The position numbers were made by a program, and so were the translations under genes. From contig VZRG01002565.1 in NCBI GenBank assembly GCA_013397435.1, positions 1-64,000 on the forward strand: a stretch of 64,000 nt of DNA, written 5' to 3'. The notes below the pieces were generated by a model, which was not told where the DNA came from, did no database searches, and saw only the letters and a list, made by a program, of their open reading frames with translations. Positions 25,501-36,229 of this stretch are shown here, piece by piece; the first letter of the stretch is position 1; every line of letters begins with the position of its first letter. Source of the DNA: Erythrocercus mccallii (taxonomy: Eukaryota; Chordata; Aves; Passeriformes; Dicruridae).

Positions 25501-28500
25501 GGGACAAAGGGAGGAAAGGACACGTTACCTCTTGCTCCCGCTCAGCAGCACGAATACACCGATCAGGGCTCACAGCATCAGGGCTCAGAGAAAGAAACGC
25601 CCTCCAAATACGCAGGTGAAAAAAAAAGCAGCAGAAAAGCTGTAGCTTTGGGAGAGCATTTGCCCACAGCTCAGAGCACAATCCCTTCAGCTCACTGCCC
25701 AGCCTTTCAATAAGGGTGCGTGGGATTTTGGAAGACAAAAGAAGAGGGAGAGAAAATAGAGATAAGTAAAATCGAAGAGATTAGAATAAGGAGCCGCTCC
25801 TTTGTGCAGGGATGCTCCTGGTAATTAGACAAGATAAAGGCCAAAAGAGGGGGCACTTGTCCGCAGTGTTGTTCTACTCAAATGATTTTGACCCGAGGCC
25901 AAATTAGAAGGTAGCCAGAAGAAAGCGATGAATTCCAGGGAGTTCAGATCAAAACGGCTCGGCTCAGGTGCAGGCTTTTCACAGGGGACTTAGTGGCTCC
26001 AGCAAAGCTCGTGTTTTGCAGGAGTTCCCAGGGCCCAGCTGACCTTTCCCCACCGCAGCCAGCCCTGACTCCCAACAGAGGCACCCGCACGAGAAGGTGC
26101 GGCTCAGAGACGCGAGATCCCAGCGGTTCCACATAAGACACTTGAAGCCTTTTGAATTTCTAGCCTGCGGCTAAGTAAGGCAATCGAGGAGACAGGTATC
26201 AGCCAGGGCTCCTCAATACACTATTCAGGGGCCACCAGACTGGATGAGAGTTCTGTCACTGGCATCACTAGGGACAGAATGAAGTTTAACCCCCTAGGCT
26301 AAAAATCTGCCATGTATATGCATGCGGGACTGAGAAAAGCAGCCTGGCGCCCACCACAACCTCTGGTACCCGATTTCTCTATGGGACAACTTAATTACTG
26401 GCAATCAAGTGCACATAAGTAAGGTCCTCACGCGGAATGTAAGTTTTAAAGCTCCATGCACAATAAAATACAAACACAGAAGCCTTGCCTGAAAGTCTAA
26501 GAGATGTGTAAGATTTTAAAGAATTTCCCAGTGGAGCTGTATTCAGCCTCTGGGAGGAATTAAATTCGTACGCCTAACCCTTAAAATCTGGTTCATGCTG
26601 TAGATTGTCAGATCTATATCTGACAGGGCTTGAGATCCCATATGGCAATCTGCCATCCTGTTTGTTTAGCCACACGGGAATACTTGCAGCATCCAAACCC
26701 AGTTCCCTTTAAAGGCAAATGGGGAGATAAAGAGCAGGGAAGGGCTTGGAATTTCTAAACAGCTGTCTAGGAAGGTGAGAAAAGAGACAGGTTTACAAGA
26801 GCAGCAGATCTATGTATATTGCACATCTACGTATATTGCACATTTATCGATGCCTGTCTCTAGCACACATACCCAGAGACAGCAGGGTGAAATTGGTCCG
26901 TCCTAAGGAGGGAACCCTCTTTTCTTCCCGTGTCTCTACCAGGAGATGAAGCAGAATCAGATCCCACAGGAGAGGAATTAATCAGTGGGAGTAGAATTTC
27001 TCCTGATTCACACCAGAATCTGGACTATAAACTGAAAAAAATTGAAGAATTTTTCTATCAGTTTTCTGGCACTCCAAACAGTGGTTCCACCTATGAGTTA
27101 ATAAATCTGCAGGGGGAGGAGGAAGGAGAGCTACAGAGTGAGCCTCGAGAACATGGATTAGCCCGGCTAGTGCTAATGTGGAAAGGAGTGAGGAAGGCAC
27201 TAGGATTTCCCACTGTAAATCTGTGCCTCATAGATACACATCTGTGAATTTGTATTGGAAAAGGACGCTGAAACTGAATACAGTCATACAACAACTCTCA
27301 GCACAGCTGCAGTGTTAGTATCTCTGCAAGCTTGTCCCAACCAAGTTTAAAAGCCAGCTTTAACTTAAACAATGTGCAAGAGATGAACTGTTCAGATCCA
27401 TGATTTGATAATGCAATCCTGTCCTCTCTCAGACTCGAAGTGGGATTTTCAATCCCATACCATTTGAAATGAGGAGCAGAGAAAGTTTAACCATGACTGA
27501 ACACGTCTGTAAGTCTCAGTTGTTTCTTGCCCAAGAAAAGGCATCTAACACAGCAAGGAAGAGGAGAAGCCCCAGTGTTCAGTGTTCTGTCATTCCAGTG
27601 TAAGGTGGAGTGGCAAATCCCCTCGAACACAAGAATCCCTTTGGTATTTCTGTGTGCCTTTCTCGGTGATCAGGAGCAGGCACTGAGCCCCAGGGAGTGG
27701 CAGCACAGGCACTCACTGGGTCAGCTCTCTGTATGACCAACAGGGAATCAGTAACTCCTGCCGCTGCCCCTTGTCTCCTATCAACAAGGCTAAAAACCAG
27801 GGAAAACTGGTGCGTGTGGCATCTTCCAAAACATGAGCCCCTATCTTCCAAAAGCAGGAGAGGGAAGGGGCTGTTTGGAGGCCGTAACTTACGAAGAGAA
27901 CATTTCTGGTCTTACTCTGAGGCTGACAAAAACATTCCTTATCTCCTTCCAAAATTTGAAACATATTGTTGCATGTACATTAGAGCTAAGCTGATTAATT
28001 AATCTACCAATTTGTACTGTGAGTTCTTTGATGTCTATCAAATGCTGAGCACAAGCTGAAGCCATTCTCTCAGTACAGCAAATTAGTATAATCTGTTAAT
28101 TGCCTTATTGCATGGAAACATATAACTGATGGCACACGAAGCTTTTGAGACTTTCATCTGTCTGGCACGTTTGGTTAAAATGGAGAAATAGAGTCAAAAG
28201 TTAAAGAAGAGCCAGATGCTAATTTGACATCAATGTCATCCCTTCAGCCTAATTTTACTTAGACAAAAAGAGAACATCTCTTTTGGCCTCGACTGGAAGA
28301 GTTTGAAGAGGTCTGGGGGTTTTGTGTTTTGGAATTCTTTTATTAATAAATAGTTTTATTGTTTTCTAACTCAAGCTGAGTTTTGTTGGCTCTGAACACC
28401 TACTTTTGCTGACAAATTCTCTCTAGAGACAAAGCACACACAAAATGCTCTCATAGAGTGACCACTTGTCAGTGTTGGACAATACCTATTCCATCCCACA

Positions 28501-30592
28501 GGGATCTGCTTCTCTTTACCACACTGAAACAGGACAGTAAGGGAAGAAGTGAGTTGCCAGTTCTACTGCAAAGTTCTCAGTAACTTACTGCGTGGACTAG
28601 AAAGCTCTGGATGCTTGAATAGAGAGGGAAGCTATATCCAGGCAAGCAGGCTGGACATGAACAGACATTTGATTGGAAGTATCATTTTACTTCTGTTCAG
28701 CCTAGGGTGCGCTTGTCATTATCAGGAGATGGTTGAAAACTTTTTAAGTGTAGAACAGCTCCATTTCCCTGGAAAGCGAGGCTGGGATTGACAGACACAG
28801 CTTTACCAGGTAACTAAGAAGAATTCAGAGCTCACCTGCACCCCAGCACAAAGCAGCCCTACGAGCCCTTACCTGGATCAGGGTTGAGAGCACTACATGA
28901 CATGCAAAGTAGGCAAAAATCTCCACTCTTAACACCGCAGGACGGTGGAGTCACTTTCCTTGCACTAGTTTCTCTCCAGCCCCCCTGAGCAATTTCCTTC
29001 TCTAGGTAGCCAGGTCCTCACACGCTTATCCCGACATAAGACACCCGCTGCCAGCCAAGGAGAGCAGCCGCGCTGGGGCTGCAGCTGGGCAGCTCTGCCG
29101 GCCTCCCAGCCCTGAGCAAAGTGCTGCCAGCGGGAGGTAAGGGGAGGAGAGCCCCTGAACCCCGGTCCCTTCCTCCCGCGCCTCCAGACCTGCACTCGCC
29201 TGCAGACGCGGGAAGCTCGCTCTGGTACCCAGGCACGGGCGGCCCCAGCCGCTCGGGTGACGTTGGTGGCCAGGGGCTGGAACTGGCACTGCCACCCGTG
29301 GTCCCCCGGCTCTGCCTTCGCTACCTGCCGCTGTCACAGCCCGCAGCCCAAGGATGGCGGATAAGGAGAACGCGGCGGGGGCCGAAGCCCACCTGCCCGG
29401 GACTTTGGAGCCTCTCCAGGGCAGTGCTGGCTCCGTGCTCTAGAGGGTTGTGCGGAAAGGCATGGGGAAAATTTTCGGGGAAAATTAACTCAGGCTAAAC
29501 AAGGACGGCACCGGAGGGCATCCTCTGCCTCCCTGGGTGGGGAACAGCCAAGTTTCGTTCGCCAGAATGAGAAAACAGAACGGGAGCGGAGGTTTGAAAA
29601 TCTAGCCAGAGGAATTTCAACGAGGGGACAAGAGAGGGCAAATCTCTGCCAGCCACAAGCGGAGCGTCCGGAGGATGCTCAGAGGTTGCGGGCAGAACCC
29701 TCGCCCCGCCACGCGTGGGGAGCGCGGCTGCCGCGGGCGGTCCCGCTGACCCGAGACCCGGGGCACAGGGCTCCCCACGACATGCGGGGCAAGAAGCGCG
29801 GGTTGCCGCTGTCTCCAGAGTTGTCCGAACGCGGAGGCTTCTACAGAGCCCAGCTGGCAAAGTAGGCTGGACAGCTGTGGCTGCTACCGGGCTCCAGGCG
29901 CGACCCACGGGGCGCGGCGTGGGGCGGGCGGGCTGCGGGACGGCGCTGCAGCGCGGATGCCACTGCGCCATCCCCCAGACCTCCCGTCACGGCAGCTCCC
30001 TGCGCCCCGAAACCTCCCCGCGCACCGCGCCGGGAGGGCGGTAAATTCCAGCCGAGTGACCGCTTTGGCTCAGCTCTGCTCTGATTGAGGAAAGATAGAT
30101 CACGACAGGGGAGGAACCGAACAACTGCCTGTTTCTAATTTCTTGTAACTTTTAGGGTTGGGGTCTTTTTGTTCGAAGGAAAGTCGATATGCATATTTTG
30201 CAGCCAAACCACCTCCCTTGCAGACCGAGCGCTGCTGAAAGTCTTCCCCCAGACGGCTTCAATCTGGGGTGAGTTTGGCACAGAGGACCGTTTTGGCCAG
30301 CTTTTTGAAAAGAGCCAGGGAGGGATGGAGGAGAGGGAGGAATGGGAGCCTGCCTGCCTTCAGCTCAGCACAGCCACCGCTCCGGCTCGGCAGACACATC
30401 TGATCCGCGGCCGGAGCCCGAGCCAGGAGAGCGGTGCAGCTGCGAGGAGACGGGGGAAGAGCGGGGGTTTCCCCGGGACCATCGCTCCCGGCAGGAGCGG
30501 TGCGAGCGGCGCGGCCCCGCAGCTCACTTACCCTCCGAGAGGGAGATGACGGCCAGGGCGAAGGCGAGCAGCGCCAGGGCGCGGAGGTCCAT
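16503..30592 (-). CDS. CXCL12: CXCL12 beta isoform, complete CDS over four exons
   Basis: Beta differs from alpha only at the C terminus. Joined CDS: 30592-30532, 25496-25379, 22051-21965, 16518-16503. This gives 61+118+87+16 = 282 bases, 93 residues plus stop, the length of mammalian CXCL12-beta. Exon 3 is cut at its internal donor after the first two bases of the last Lys codon. The beta exon supplies G, then codes R-F-K-M and TAA, the same four-residue tail as in mammals. The exon 4 acceptor has a clear pyrimidine tract ending CATCAACAG. The added basic residues are known in mammals to affect proteolytic stability and glycosaminoglycan binding. Relative use of alpha and beta cannot be judged from sequence. 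Confidence 0.93.
18030..18110 (+). repeat. MIR-like SINE fragment
   Basis: The phrase CCATTTCCCCATTTGTAAAA followed by TGGGAAAATCATCCCAC matches the well-known central-to-3' part of MIR (tRNA-core) SINEs. It is short and diverged and lies in CXCL12 intron 3. Confidence 0.55.
18155..18290 (-). repeat. MIR-like SINE fragment, opposite orientation
   Basis: Read on the minus strand, the segment gives AGTCCCTGCTCTTCCACTGA, then GGGACCTTGGGCAAATAC, then CCTCCATTTCCCACC. This follows the order of MIR elements (tRNA-derived region, the 'ACCTTGGGCAA' core, then 'CAGTTTCCCCA'). It faces the fragment about 50 bases away. Confidence 0.6.
19714..19719 (-). terminator. CXCL12: Candidate distal poly(A) signal, CXCL12 alpha
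   Basis: AATAAA on the minus strand in the AT-rich block 19,640-20,080, about 2.2 kb after the alpha stop. Confidence 0.35.
21693..21698 (-). terminator. CXCL12: Candidate proximal poly(A) signal, CXCL12 alpha
   Basis: AATAAA on the minus strand about 265 bases downstream of the alpha stop codon. It is the first canonical hexamer I see after that stop. Confidence 0.4.
21915..21942. repeat. 13-base tandem duplication beside the exon 3 donor
   Basis: The plus strand carries ACTCAGGATGTTA then GCTCAGGATGTTA back to back, about 20 bases beyond the alpha stop and alternative donor. It is retained in the alpha mRNA and lies at the start of the beta intron. Confidence 0.8.
21961..22051 (-). CDS. 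CXCL12: CXCL12 exon 3 (third strand, C-terminal helix, alpha stop)
   Basis: The acceptor is TTTGACAG|TGCAAGG on the minus strand after a pyrimidine-rich run. The first base T completes Val39 (GTT). Then follow A-R-L-K-S-N-S-K-Q-V-C with the fourth cysteine, I-D-P-K-L-K-W-I-Q, and the helix ending L-N-K. For alpha, translation ends at TAA, plus-strand 21961-21963. For beta, the exon ends at 21965, giving 87 coding bases as in mammals, because the sequence AACAA|GTAAGG is also a good 5' splice site. Confidence 0.97.
21961..30592 (-). CDS. CXCL12: CXCL12 alpha isoform, complete CDS over three exons
   Basis: CXCL12 is a secreted CXC chemokine, the ligand of CXCR4 and ACKR3. It guides germ cells, neural and blood progenitors and leukocytes, and binds heparan sulfate. 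Joined CDS: 30592-30532, 25496-25379, 22051-21961, giving 270 bases, 89 residues plus stop, the usual family length. The signal peptide is about 21 residues. The mature protein starts KPVSLTYRCPC, keeping the N-terminal Lys-Pro needed for receptor activation and cut by DPP4. The CXC motif is Cys9-X-Cys11, with partner cysteines at mature 34 and 50. The heparin-binding cluster K24-H25-L26-K27 and R41 are present. The C-terminal helix ends EYLEKALNK. All introns are GT-AG and all four cysteines are in place. Compared with mammals, the 43-48 turn reads K-S-N-S-K-Q. The start ATG has A at -3 and G at +4. Identification is from residue-level recognition of the family. Confidence 0.97.
23336..23366. 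repeat. Short direct duplication, period 17
   Basis: CCTCTCACCTAATA occurs at 23336-23349 and again at 23353-23366, in CXCL12 intron 2. Confidence 0.85.
24312..24329. repeat. 18-base perfect palindrome
   Basis: ATTTCTCAGCTGAGAAAT is its own reverse complement and centres on the E-box CAGCTG. It lies in CXCL12 intron 2. Confidence 0.9.
25379..25496 (-). CDS. CXCL12: CXCL12 exon 2 (chemokine N-loop, beta strands 1-2)
   Basis: The exon is 118 bases, the same length as exon 2 in mammals. It encodes mature residues 1-38 and two bases of codon 39. The acceptor (minus strand) has a long pyrimidine tract ending CCCGCAG. The donor is ATTGT|GTAAGTCT. Visible elements are the receptor-activating N terminus KPVSLTYR, the CXC motif CPC, the N-loop RFYESNVARANIKHLK and the third cysteine in TPNCSLQIV. 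The BBXB heparin motif K-H-L-K lies near the middle. Confidence 0.97.
25497..30531 (-). other. CXCL12: CXCL12 intron 1
   Basis: A 5,035-base GT-AG intron. Its first 1.5 kb (29,000-30,531) belongs to the promoter CpG island. Further in it is AT-rich with a 17-base repeat at 26808-26841. A 105-codon open frame on the opposite strand (26930-27247, opening with GTG) looks fortuitous. Confidence 0.93.
26808..26841. repeat. 17-base tandem duplication
   Basis: ATCTATGTATATTGCAC (26808-26824) is followed directly by ATCTACGTATATTGCAC (26825-26841), one mismatch, and then a partial third unit beginning ATTTATCG. In CXCL12 intron 1. Confidence 0.9.
30532..30592 (-). CDS. CXCL12: CXCL12 exon 1, coding part (signal peptide)
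   Basis: The 61 coding bases give MDLRALALLAFALAVISLSE plus the first base of the next codon. This is a hydrophobic secretory signal peptide. The donor reads G|GTAAGTGAGC on the minus strand, close to consensus. The split codon is completed by AG from exon 2 and gives Glu, so the pre-protein reads S-E-E-K-P across the junction. The ATG context is CCCAGCATGG, a strong Kozak match. Confidence 0.97.
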
Positions 30593-30665
30593 GCTGGGGC
30601 GGCTGGAGGACTCGGGCAGGCTCGGCTCTGCTCTGCTCTGCTCGTCCCGGCTGCCGCGGCGCTCT
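30593..30665 (-). other. CXCL12: CXCL12 5' UTR with (GCAGA)n run
   Basis: This is the predicted leader between start site and ATG. It is GC-rich, has no upstream ATG in this span, and contains three to four GAGCA/GCAGA units at about 30622-30643. The upstream boundary is inferred from the TATA-like box. Confidence 0.55.
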
Positions 30666-30673
30666 GCTGGCGG

Positions 30674-30713
30674 CCCCTCCGCCCCTCCCGCTATACAGGG
30701 GCCGGGGGCGGGG
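30674..30713 (-). promoter_or_regulatory. CXCL12: CXCL12 core promoter: TATA-like box and GC boxes
   Basis: On the minus strand a TATA-like CTGTATAGCGG (plus 30690-30700) sits about 100 bases before the ATG. It is flanked upstream by the Sp1-type box CCCCGCCCCC (plus 30704-30713) and downstream by GGAGGGGCGGAGGGG (plus 30674-30688). Transcription start is expected near 30,660-30,668, which leaves a 5' UTR of about 70-75 bases. Confidence 0.55.
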
Positions 30714-31080
30714 GGAGGAGAGCCAGGGGGAGTAGCTAGACTGTGATTTATTGCCCGTGGCATGTTATTACATCCTTCCTCTGCTAAAAATGGTTGGAAA
30801 GGAACCAAAAGAGCGAGGGCTCCTCGCTTCGCTCCGTCGGCCCGGCAGCCTCTCCCCAGACACACGGCCTGTCCCCCCGGCCCCGAGACCCCGCGGGAGC
30901 GGCGGCTCGGGGCTGCGGCGCTGACCGGCATCACCGCCACCCCATCCAGCCCCAGCCGGGGGAAGAAAGCTGTTTCCTCACCAAACTGTGCAACCTCGGC
31001 TCGCCGACTCCTGAACCAGAGCTACTGGAACCGGGATAGCGGTGAGGGACGCATCCCTTAAGTGTTCACACTGGGGAAAG

Positions 31081-32559
31081 AACATTTCCCCTTCACTTTC
31101 GTGGGCGTGAATCTACATTTACACTGGCGCCCTGGGCATCGCGTCCAGCGCCTCATAGGAAGCATCTGCCCAGAAGTTTATGTGGGCGTTTGAGGGGAGA
31201 AAAGGCAGAGAGAGAGAGAGGACAGGTAGAGAGGCCTTCATTTTTTGCCTCTGCGTGTTTGGCCCTAAACACCACCTCTTCCCTGTATTAAATCACTCCA
31301 GTAGTGCATTTGCTGCCAACATTCCACTTCCTTTGTATTGCAGATGCCACTGGGCTCCCTGGCACCTCGGCTGAAAGCCGTGGTAGCCCTGCAGAGCTCA
31401 GAGGCCCAGGGGTGTCACTTGCCCTCAGCTATTACAGTATTGTAAAGTGTAATTGACTTAAGCATGTCTTTGCTGTCTGCAGCCCAAGCCCACAGGGCCC
31501 TGTTTGTTGCCATTAAAAATTTAAAATAAACATCGAGGCTTTGATTGACTTTGGAGTCCTGGTCCGCATTTAAAACAGGCACCTTCGGCTGGGCCAGTGT
31601 GGGGCTGAGTGGGTACAGCTAATCCCTGTGTGGAGATGTTTAAAGGACAGGTTCATGATGCCACCAAAAGCACCAGCATGATTGTTTTGTACCCTGTGTA
31701 ACTGCTCATTCTATCAGCCACAGCCCACGAGGTTGGACACAGGAGTCCAAACACTGCATCTTGCTAAGCTGTGGTGTTTTCACTGAGACAAGATTGGTTC
31801 TAAAGGCCAGGAGAAATGCTTGCAGTGATGCTTGGTGAAGAACAGGATTCCTACCTGACAAAGACACACATCCAACCCCCTAAATCTAGCTATCTGTATT
31901 TCTTAGTCCCTTCTTAGCAAAGAGCACTGAATCTGTTTAGACCGATCTTGCTCCCAGATCCCCTTCTTTTTTATAGGTGAGGTAGCACAGTAGCACACAA
32001 ACCTGATGCACAGAAAGGACCAATCATTGTAACCAGTGCTGTGAGCCGGGCTACTGCTGCCGTGATAGCTGTGACACTCTGCAGAGATGGGGGAAGCTCA
32101 TTGTAATTGCAAACATTGCTAGGAGTGCTGCTGTCCCCCCAGTGCTTCCAGTGGCACACGAGGACAGCCACACTGCACTTAGCAGAGACACTGTTATGTC
32201 CACACCACGCTTAGAGTCACAATTACTCGCAGTAATAACACTTAAAGCAATAGCGTGTCTTTGCTGTTTCTATTGCCACAGAGTGAAACATCTCAAGTAC
32301 CTATTCTAAGAGACGGGACAAATGTGGAATGAAATCAGAACCAAATCTTTGTAGCAGTCTTCCCCTCGGCATCCCGAGACATGCCGGCATGTTGTCACTG
32401 AAGGTGAAAACTAGTTGGGTTTTAGGAAATGTCTGGACAGACTTTTGGAGCTGAGTCGAAGAGTCACAGCACGCACATGAAAGGGCATCCTCTACACCTC
32501 GGGATAGCTGAGCGAACCAGCAAAAAGGCAGGAGGATGCCTCGGTCTCCCTGCGCCCTC
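31081..32559. other. Upstream flank of CXCL12, no gene seen
   Basis: Mixed-composition DNA between two CpG islands. Two stretches (31,430-31,560 and 32,200-32,290) have homeobox-type AT cores (TTAAAATTTAAA-like runs, ACAATTACTCGCAGTAATAA) that could mark conserved enhancers. This is only an impression, with no alignment behind it. Confidence 0.5.
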
Positions 32560-33080
32560 AACCACAGCCACGTCTACATGGGAGATCAAGTCTCCCGAGG
32601 AGAAGGGGACAGGAGGACCGGGACCCTGCCCCCGGCATCATCCCTCTACAGTCTCCCCGACGCCCTCCAGGCCAGCCCGGGAGGGGGATCCCGGCGGGGC
32701 AGGGAAGGAGGGTCCAGTACTTGGTGAAGTCCCCGGGAGCTCGGGGAGAGGCCACCCCGCCGTGCTGAGCCCCAGCCCGGCGGCCGCCGGGCGCCCCGCG
32801 GGTCCCAGCCCTGCGCGCACCCGCGGGCGGCTCCCCAGCCCGCAGAGAGCGCACACCAGGGAGGGCTGCGGGGTTATTTCGGCAGGGCGATTTCCCGGAG
32901 CAGCACAGGACGTGTCCCCGTGGTATCCCCGAGCGGAGGGGACGCGTTGGGTCGGAGCGCAGCCGAGCGGGGAGCGGGGACAGCGAAGGACGGGAGCCCG
33001 CATCGCACCGCAGCCCCGCACTGGGGCCGCCTCCGCGGCTTCACGGCTGTTCCCGGGTGAAGAAGAGGTCTGCAGGCAAC
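32560..33080. promoter_or_regulatory. Second CpG island, about 2 kb upstream of CXCL12
   Basis: The block is CpG-dense and GC-rich, separated from the promoter island by about 1.5 kb of ordinary DNA. A 223-codon open frame (32429-33100, plus strand) passes through it. Its composition (Pro, Gly, Ala, Arg, Ser) is what stop-poor GC-rich DNA yields, so I do not call it a gene. It could be an alternative or divergent promoter, or a developmental enhancer island. Confidence 0.65.
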
Positions 33081-36000
33081 AACCGAGCTCATCCGGATGA
33101 ACTCCGAGCGATTTTCATGAACGACGGCTTTTGGCTTTTCTTCCCATCAAGCACAAACTGCTGCCTACGATACAACAACGATGATCTTAAGATTTAAGCA
33201 GCATAAAGTAACAAAACAAAACATGAAAATCCCCTCTCGGTGGGAGTCTCGTGGTTTACCCTCGCCCCAAACTAGAACTAGGAACTCAGGGAGATCTGAA
33301 CGAAATGAACATTTAAAGGGAACGTCAAATGACTTGCCAAGTGTTAAATTCCTTAAAAAGTTCGTTTCAACTTAATGTTAACTCCCACAGAATTGACCAG
33401 TGTTTATCGGAATGCTCAAAAAAATCCAGCCTACACCCCTTGATGGTCTGGGTGGCTGAATATCTCCCTCTCCCCCTTCTCCCCCCAAGCAGCTGCAGCC
33501 AGAACTCCTTAATAGCCAGTAAATTCAATCTTTTATCTGAATGCTAACAAAGAAAGGATGAATTCAGAAACCTTAAATAGACCTACTGTTGACTTCAGCA
33601 CAGCTTGAGACAGCCTTTTTTAATAATAAAATATTCCAAATTTTTAGTGTGTTTGTATCAAATTACATTTCCTCTTAAACGAGATGGCAACATTTCTGTT
33701 ACTTAGAATTTTAGACTGGCATAACACAGCAATGAAATCATTATTATCTGAAGCTGTTTTAAATTCCCATAGATTATGTCTAAAACAAGTAATTTCTGGC
33801 CAGCACAACCTATTATTAAGAAAATTTTGTGAGTCAAGAATTAAATTGAATGTCCTCAGGTTGAAAAATAGTAACCTTGTTTTCACCTTGTTCTCACTAA
33901 AGCTATTGCACTGAGATCTTCCTTAAAGTTTCCTGGACTTATCTGTAAATAAATGCACCACTTTTTTGAATGGTCACGATGTTCACACGGAATCTATGTT
34001 TAAGTGGAGTTAAGATAAACAGTGCATCTCAACAATTTCAAGTAAAATACATTACAATACATTACCTTGGGTTATAGAGCTAAGAAAAATTACATTTAGA
34101 AATCTGTATTTGTTTGGTTGTTGGACTGCACAATAAAGATACAAAATCAACCTTATCTCTCTGTCTGGGCTTCTATTAGCCCACACAATAATAACTAGAG
34201 TGATTTAGTATCATCTCTAGATGAACTTCTTTCTTTTTCAAGATTATGTTTTTTAAAGCATGTTTATACAGCTTATTTCCTTATAGTAAAATACTGTGAC
34301 AGGAAGGAAATGAAAGATGCTAAAATATTAAAATTTATATTAAAAACTGCATTCTATCCTTAGTGTGCAGAGTTAAGAGTACTGGAGATTTTAAGTGCTT
34401 CAATATTTTTCTGTATTTATATTATTTCATAATTCTAAAATTCTTTATCATATTAAAAAAAATCAAAAACCACAAAAAAAAAAAAAACCCAAACCAAGCC
34501 ATCCATATAAAATTCTTCCTTTAGTTACTATATGACCTTGACTTACTTCCATCTTACTGTCATTTTTGTTTTGCTTAAGAATTCTTTTTTTTTTTTTTAA
34601 ATAGCAGTCTTACTCTTGCAACGTTCCTACAGAATGTCTTCCCCCCAAGACTATAAATCAGGTGAAAGCTTGAAGACTTTGTCATCCTGTTGCACATTCA
34701 AGCAGCAGCTAGAAAAAGACAACTGTAGTGTGGCTTGAAGATCTTTCTTGACTCCTGTCTTTGACCTTTTTGTTTCAAGTGCTAAGACTATTTTCCCTCC
34801 TTATTGCCATGGCCGGGTTCCAAAATCATCCTTTACAAAGGTCCTGTGGCAAACTGGACTTATAGTAATTAAGTATTTTCAGCAGACCAGTATAAACTAA
34901 GAGAAGTCACTTGTTGGATTTGTCCATACAAAGAAAAAATAATTTCCCCAAACAACCAGAGATTTCATTTCAAGATAGAATTGCAAGAAATCTCTTCTCA
35001 TAGTAATAAAATAGCCTCCAATATTCATGTATACAGAGATATCCATAATGTATGTTGGCCCTGAAAGATTCCTCAGAGGGCAGAGGGAGAGATCAAATAG
35101 AGGTCAAGTGAGTAACTGTTTATAGATGGTTAACTAGAATGACAGAGAACTGTGGTAGCTGCTTTTGTAGCAGTATTTAAAAGTTTAAGCTTGCTTCCCT
35201 GGGAGTTCTGCATGTGATTTCAGTGCATACGAAATTGGCCCTTAAGGGCAGACTCCATCTCTTTTTTATCCCAGCAGAGTACATCCCAATTTGGTCTAAC
35301 CTTTCATGAAGAAACTCAAAACGTGATAAATTTTGCTTGGTTTTGTTATGAACATAGCTCTTGGCCTCACTGCAAGGAGTTTCCTGAAAGCTTGGGGCAA
35401 AACAGAGCCAAGTTTGCTGTGTTCTGCCTCTCCCTCTGAGCACCAAGCTGACACCACAGAGGGGATTTCATTCCAAGAGTGTTTCAAACTGTGTGGCTTT
35501 GCTTGGGTTTCGCTTGGACTGTTCAGGTTCACTGAGCTTGCAGGCCACTGCAAGGAACCCGGACCTCAGCAGTAAAGGTTCTCTCTTCCCAGCAAGAGGA
35601 GGTACCTGGGAGGTCTGGCCAGGGCCAAGCTCAGCTCTGCCTTTATACTCTCTCTATGGGAAAGTGATGCACAGACAACCAGACCATTAGAACTGAAACG
35701 GTTTAAGAGTCTGCAGGGAAAAGATTTAGCCCAGTGTTCAGGTCAGAATGGTCAGGGGTCCTTACAACACCCATCTCATTTCTTCCTGGCTTTCATCTGA
35801 CTAATCAAATATAAGTCACATGCTTCTTGGGATTTGTTTTTTCTGTTATTTTTTGCTTTTAATTTAAGATAGTCATGAACAAAACACCATAACCCAAATA
35901 TCTATAGACTCTGGGGATTTTCAGACTCTGAAACAAACTTTCCAGCTGCATTCTTCCTCAACAAAGACCAGGGATTTGTCTATTAACAGCTTGCGAGGTG

Positions 36001-36229
36001 CAATAAGAACAGATCTGCAGAGCAAAGCAGTCATTCCATTCCATTTTAAGGAGTGTTTTTTAGTCTAGCTGTAGTCTTGTCCTAAGAACTGAACTGCTAT
36101 CTAGCAAGAAGACTGTGTGCCCTTCTGGAGTTAATTTTATGACTTTTTTCATCCTAAAAGAATCTCCCTCACACATTCAGAAACAGCTCCGCGATGCAAA
36201 GCAAATAGGGATAGGGCTTCAAAAAGTCC
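33081..36229. other. Intergenic AT-rich DNA, no gene seen
   Basis: Strongly AT-rich, particularly 33,590-34,620, with A and T homopolymer runs near 34,480 and 34,585. Frames are short and shadow one another. No mobile element is recognisable. Confidence 0.6.

Larger units (their letters stand above)
29000..31080. promoter_or_regulatory. CXCL12: CpG island over CXCL12 promoter, exon 1 and start of intron 1
   Basis: The block is markedly GC-rich with frequent CpG, in sharp contrast to both flanks. It covers the predicted transcription start, the 5' UTR and exon 1. CpG-island promoters are usual for CXCL12 in vertebrates, and methylation of this island silences the gene in mammals. Edges are judged by eye. 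Confidence 0.85.

Noticed and set aside
25333..25713. 126-codon plus-strand frame over CXCL12 exon 2
   Set aside because: Antisense shadow of a well-supported exon.
26930..27247. Acidic 105-codon frame on the plus strand in CXCL12 intron 1
   Set aside because: Opens with GTG, not ATG; no family recognised and antisense to the gene. Length is within chance.
30169..30746. Several plus-strand frames over CXCL12 exon 1 and promoter
   Set aside because: They are antisense shadows of the GC-rich exon and island; no start context, splice signals or family match.
32429..33100. 223-codon plus-strand open frame through the second CpG island
   Set aside because: GC-rich DNA is poor in stop codons, and overlapping open frames occur on both strands there. 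The protein is low-complexity Pro/Gly/Ala/Arg with no domain.
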